Shown here in pieces: positions 37,420 through 37,858 of a stretch of DNA of 37,858 bases. Each line of letters opens with the position of its first letter. Within the stretch, counting starts at the first letter, position 1. Made by a program: the position numbers and the translations under genes. The notes beneath the pieces are model-generated. The model did not search any database. It was not told where the DNA came from and worked only from the letters and a program-made list of their open reading frames with translations. Where the stretch lies: the NCBI GenBank assembly GCA_022842825.1, contig JALHOU010000019.1, positions 2,315 to 40,172 of the forward strand, written 5' to 3'. The DNA comes from Rubrivivax sp. (lineage in GTDB: Bacteria > Pseudomonadota > Gammaproteobacteria > Burkholderiales > Burkholderiaceae_C).

Positions 37420-37858
37420 AGCACACCCTGGCGCCGGTGCTGCTCGCCACCTGCCTGGCGTTTGCCGGCGCCGTCGGCCTGGCGGGTTGCGCCGGCCCTT
37501 CCGGTCGCGTCGCCACGGCACCGCCGCTGGCGCCGGAGAAGGCGGCACACGTCGTACTGACGGCCATGGCCTTTCTCGACACACCCTACCGCCGCGGCGG
37601 CAACGGCGGCGGCGCGAGCGGCGAAGGCCCTGAAGGCTTCGATTGCAGCGGCTTCACGCGCCACGTCTACGAACACAGCCTCGGGCTGACCCTGCCGCGC
37701 ACGGCCTGGGACCAGGCCCGGGCCCCGACACTGCGCGAGGTGGGCCTGCCCGACCTGCAGCCCGGCGATCTCGTCTTCTTCAACACGCTGCAAAAGGCCT
37801 ACTCGCATGTCGGCATCTACATCGGCCAGGGCCGCTTCGTGCACGCCCCTCGCCCGGG
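37416..37858 (+). CDS. NlpC/P60 family lipoprotein, cell-wall endopeptidase (runs off the right edge)
   Basis: 147 codons are present. The N-terminus is a lipoprotein signal with lipobox L22-A-G-C25 after a hydrophobic stretch, so it is anchored to a membrane on the periplasmic side. The NlpC/P60 cysteine peptidase domain begins near 45: GFDCSGFTRHVY with catalytic C77, DLQPGDLVFFNT, and SHVGIYIGQGRFVHAP with catalytic H131 and the third polar residue H143. Members cut peptidoglycan stem peptides, typically between gamma-D-Glu and meso-DAP. It starts inside the cupin gene's stop (ATGA). The missing part should be short. Confidence 0.9.
   Translation, partial: MKHTLAPVLLATCLAFAGAVGLAGCAGPSGRVATAPPLAPEKAAHVVLTAMAFLDTPYRRGGNGGGASGEGPEGFDCSGFTRHVYEHSLGLTLPRTAWDQARAPTLREVGLPDLQPGDLVFFNTLQKAYSHVGIYIGQGRFVHAPRP

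Overview
The window is very GC-rich, with dense coding, strong G/C third-position bias and long spurious antisense frames. It looks like a chromosomal segment of a betaproteobacterium of the order Burkholderiales. Support comes from the housekeeping proteins (NadABC, AlaA, Hom, ThrC, MoeA/D/E, ClpB, Bcp, PhoH) and their order, and from a palindromic repeat at the thrC start that resembles repeats I recall from Comamonadaceae, Rubrivivax and Leptothrix-type genomes. I see no rRNA, tRNA, CRISPR array, prophage, insertion sequence or recognisable defence island. No gene-free stretch exceeds 300 bases.

Layout. (1) 1-2215, minus strand: the 5' end of a UbiD-type decarboxylase and two tandem amidohydrolase-2 paralogues, one lacking the HxH metal motif, behind a sigma70-like promoter. 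(2) 2486-9186: de novo NAD synthesis (nadA, nadC plus; nadB minus), interrupted by a GGDEF diguanylate cyclase, a ComFB-family protein and a GNAT-like protein. (3) 9364-10689: an unrecognised protein with a possible roadblock-like C-terminus. (4) 10756-15821: clpB (minus) with a good sigma32 promoter, divergent from a SulP-STAS-cyclic-nucleotide-domain fusion transporter. (5) 15916-27350: one long minus-strand run, alaA-hom-thrC-moeA-moaD-moaE, continuing by start/stop overlaps into a five-gene catabolic cassette: flavin reductase, NicX-like ring-cleavage dioxygenase, alpha/beta hydrolase, acyl-CoA-dehydrogenase-like protein and AMP-forming CoA ligase. (6) 27491-30336, plus: Mth938-domain protein, Bcp peroxiredoxin, PIN-PhoH ATPase. 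(7) 30474-36848, minus: Tat-exported LigE-type DNA ligase, secreted esterase with EF-hand-like loops, propionyl-CoA synthetase prpE and acrylyl-CoA reductase acuI. (8) 36922-37858, plus: a cupin overlapping an NlpC/P60 lipoprotein that runs off the edge.

How they work together. NadB, NadA and NadC form the complete aspartate-to-nicotinate-mononucleotide route. Hom and ThrC carry out threonine synthesis, and MoeA/MoaD/MoaE late molybdenum-cofactor assembly. The diguanylate cyclase and ComFB protein look like a local c-di-GMP maker/receptor pair. PrpE and AcuI together would turn acrylate or propionate into propionyl-CoA.

The best candidate for an undescribed system is the five-gene cassette at 15916-21118. 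It sits where I recall other Burkholderiales having moaE next to clpB, is translationally coupled to moaE, and combines a NicX-like dioxygenase with an acyl-CoA-dehydrogenase-fold protein that lacks the usual catalytic glutamate and has a flavin reductase in the same operon. I infer a CoA-thioester route for breaking down an N-heteroaromatic or similar ring; the substrate is unknown.
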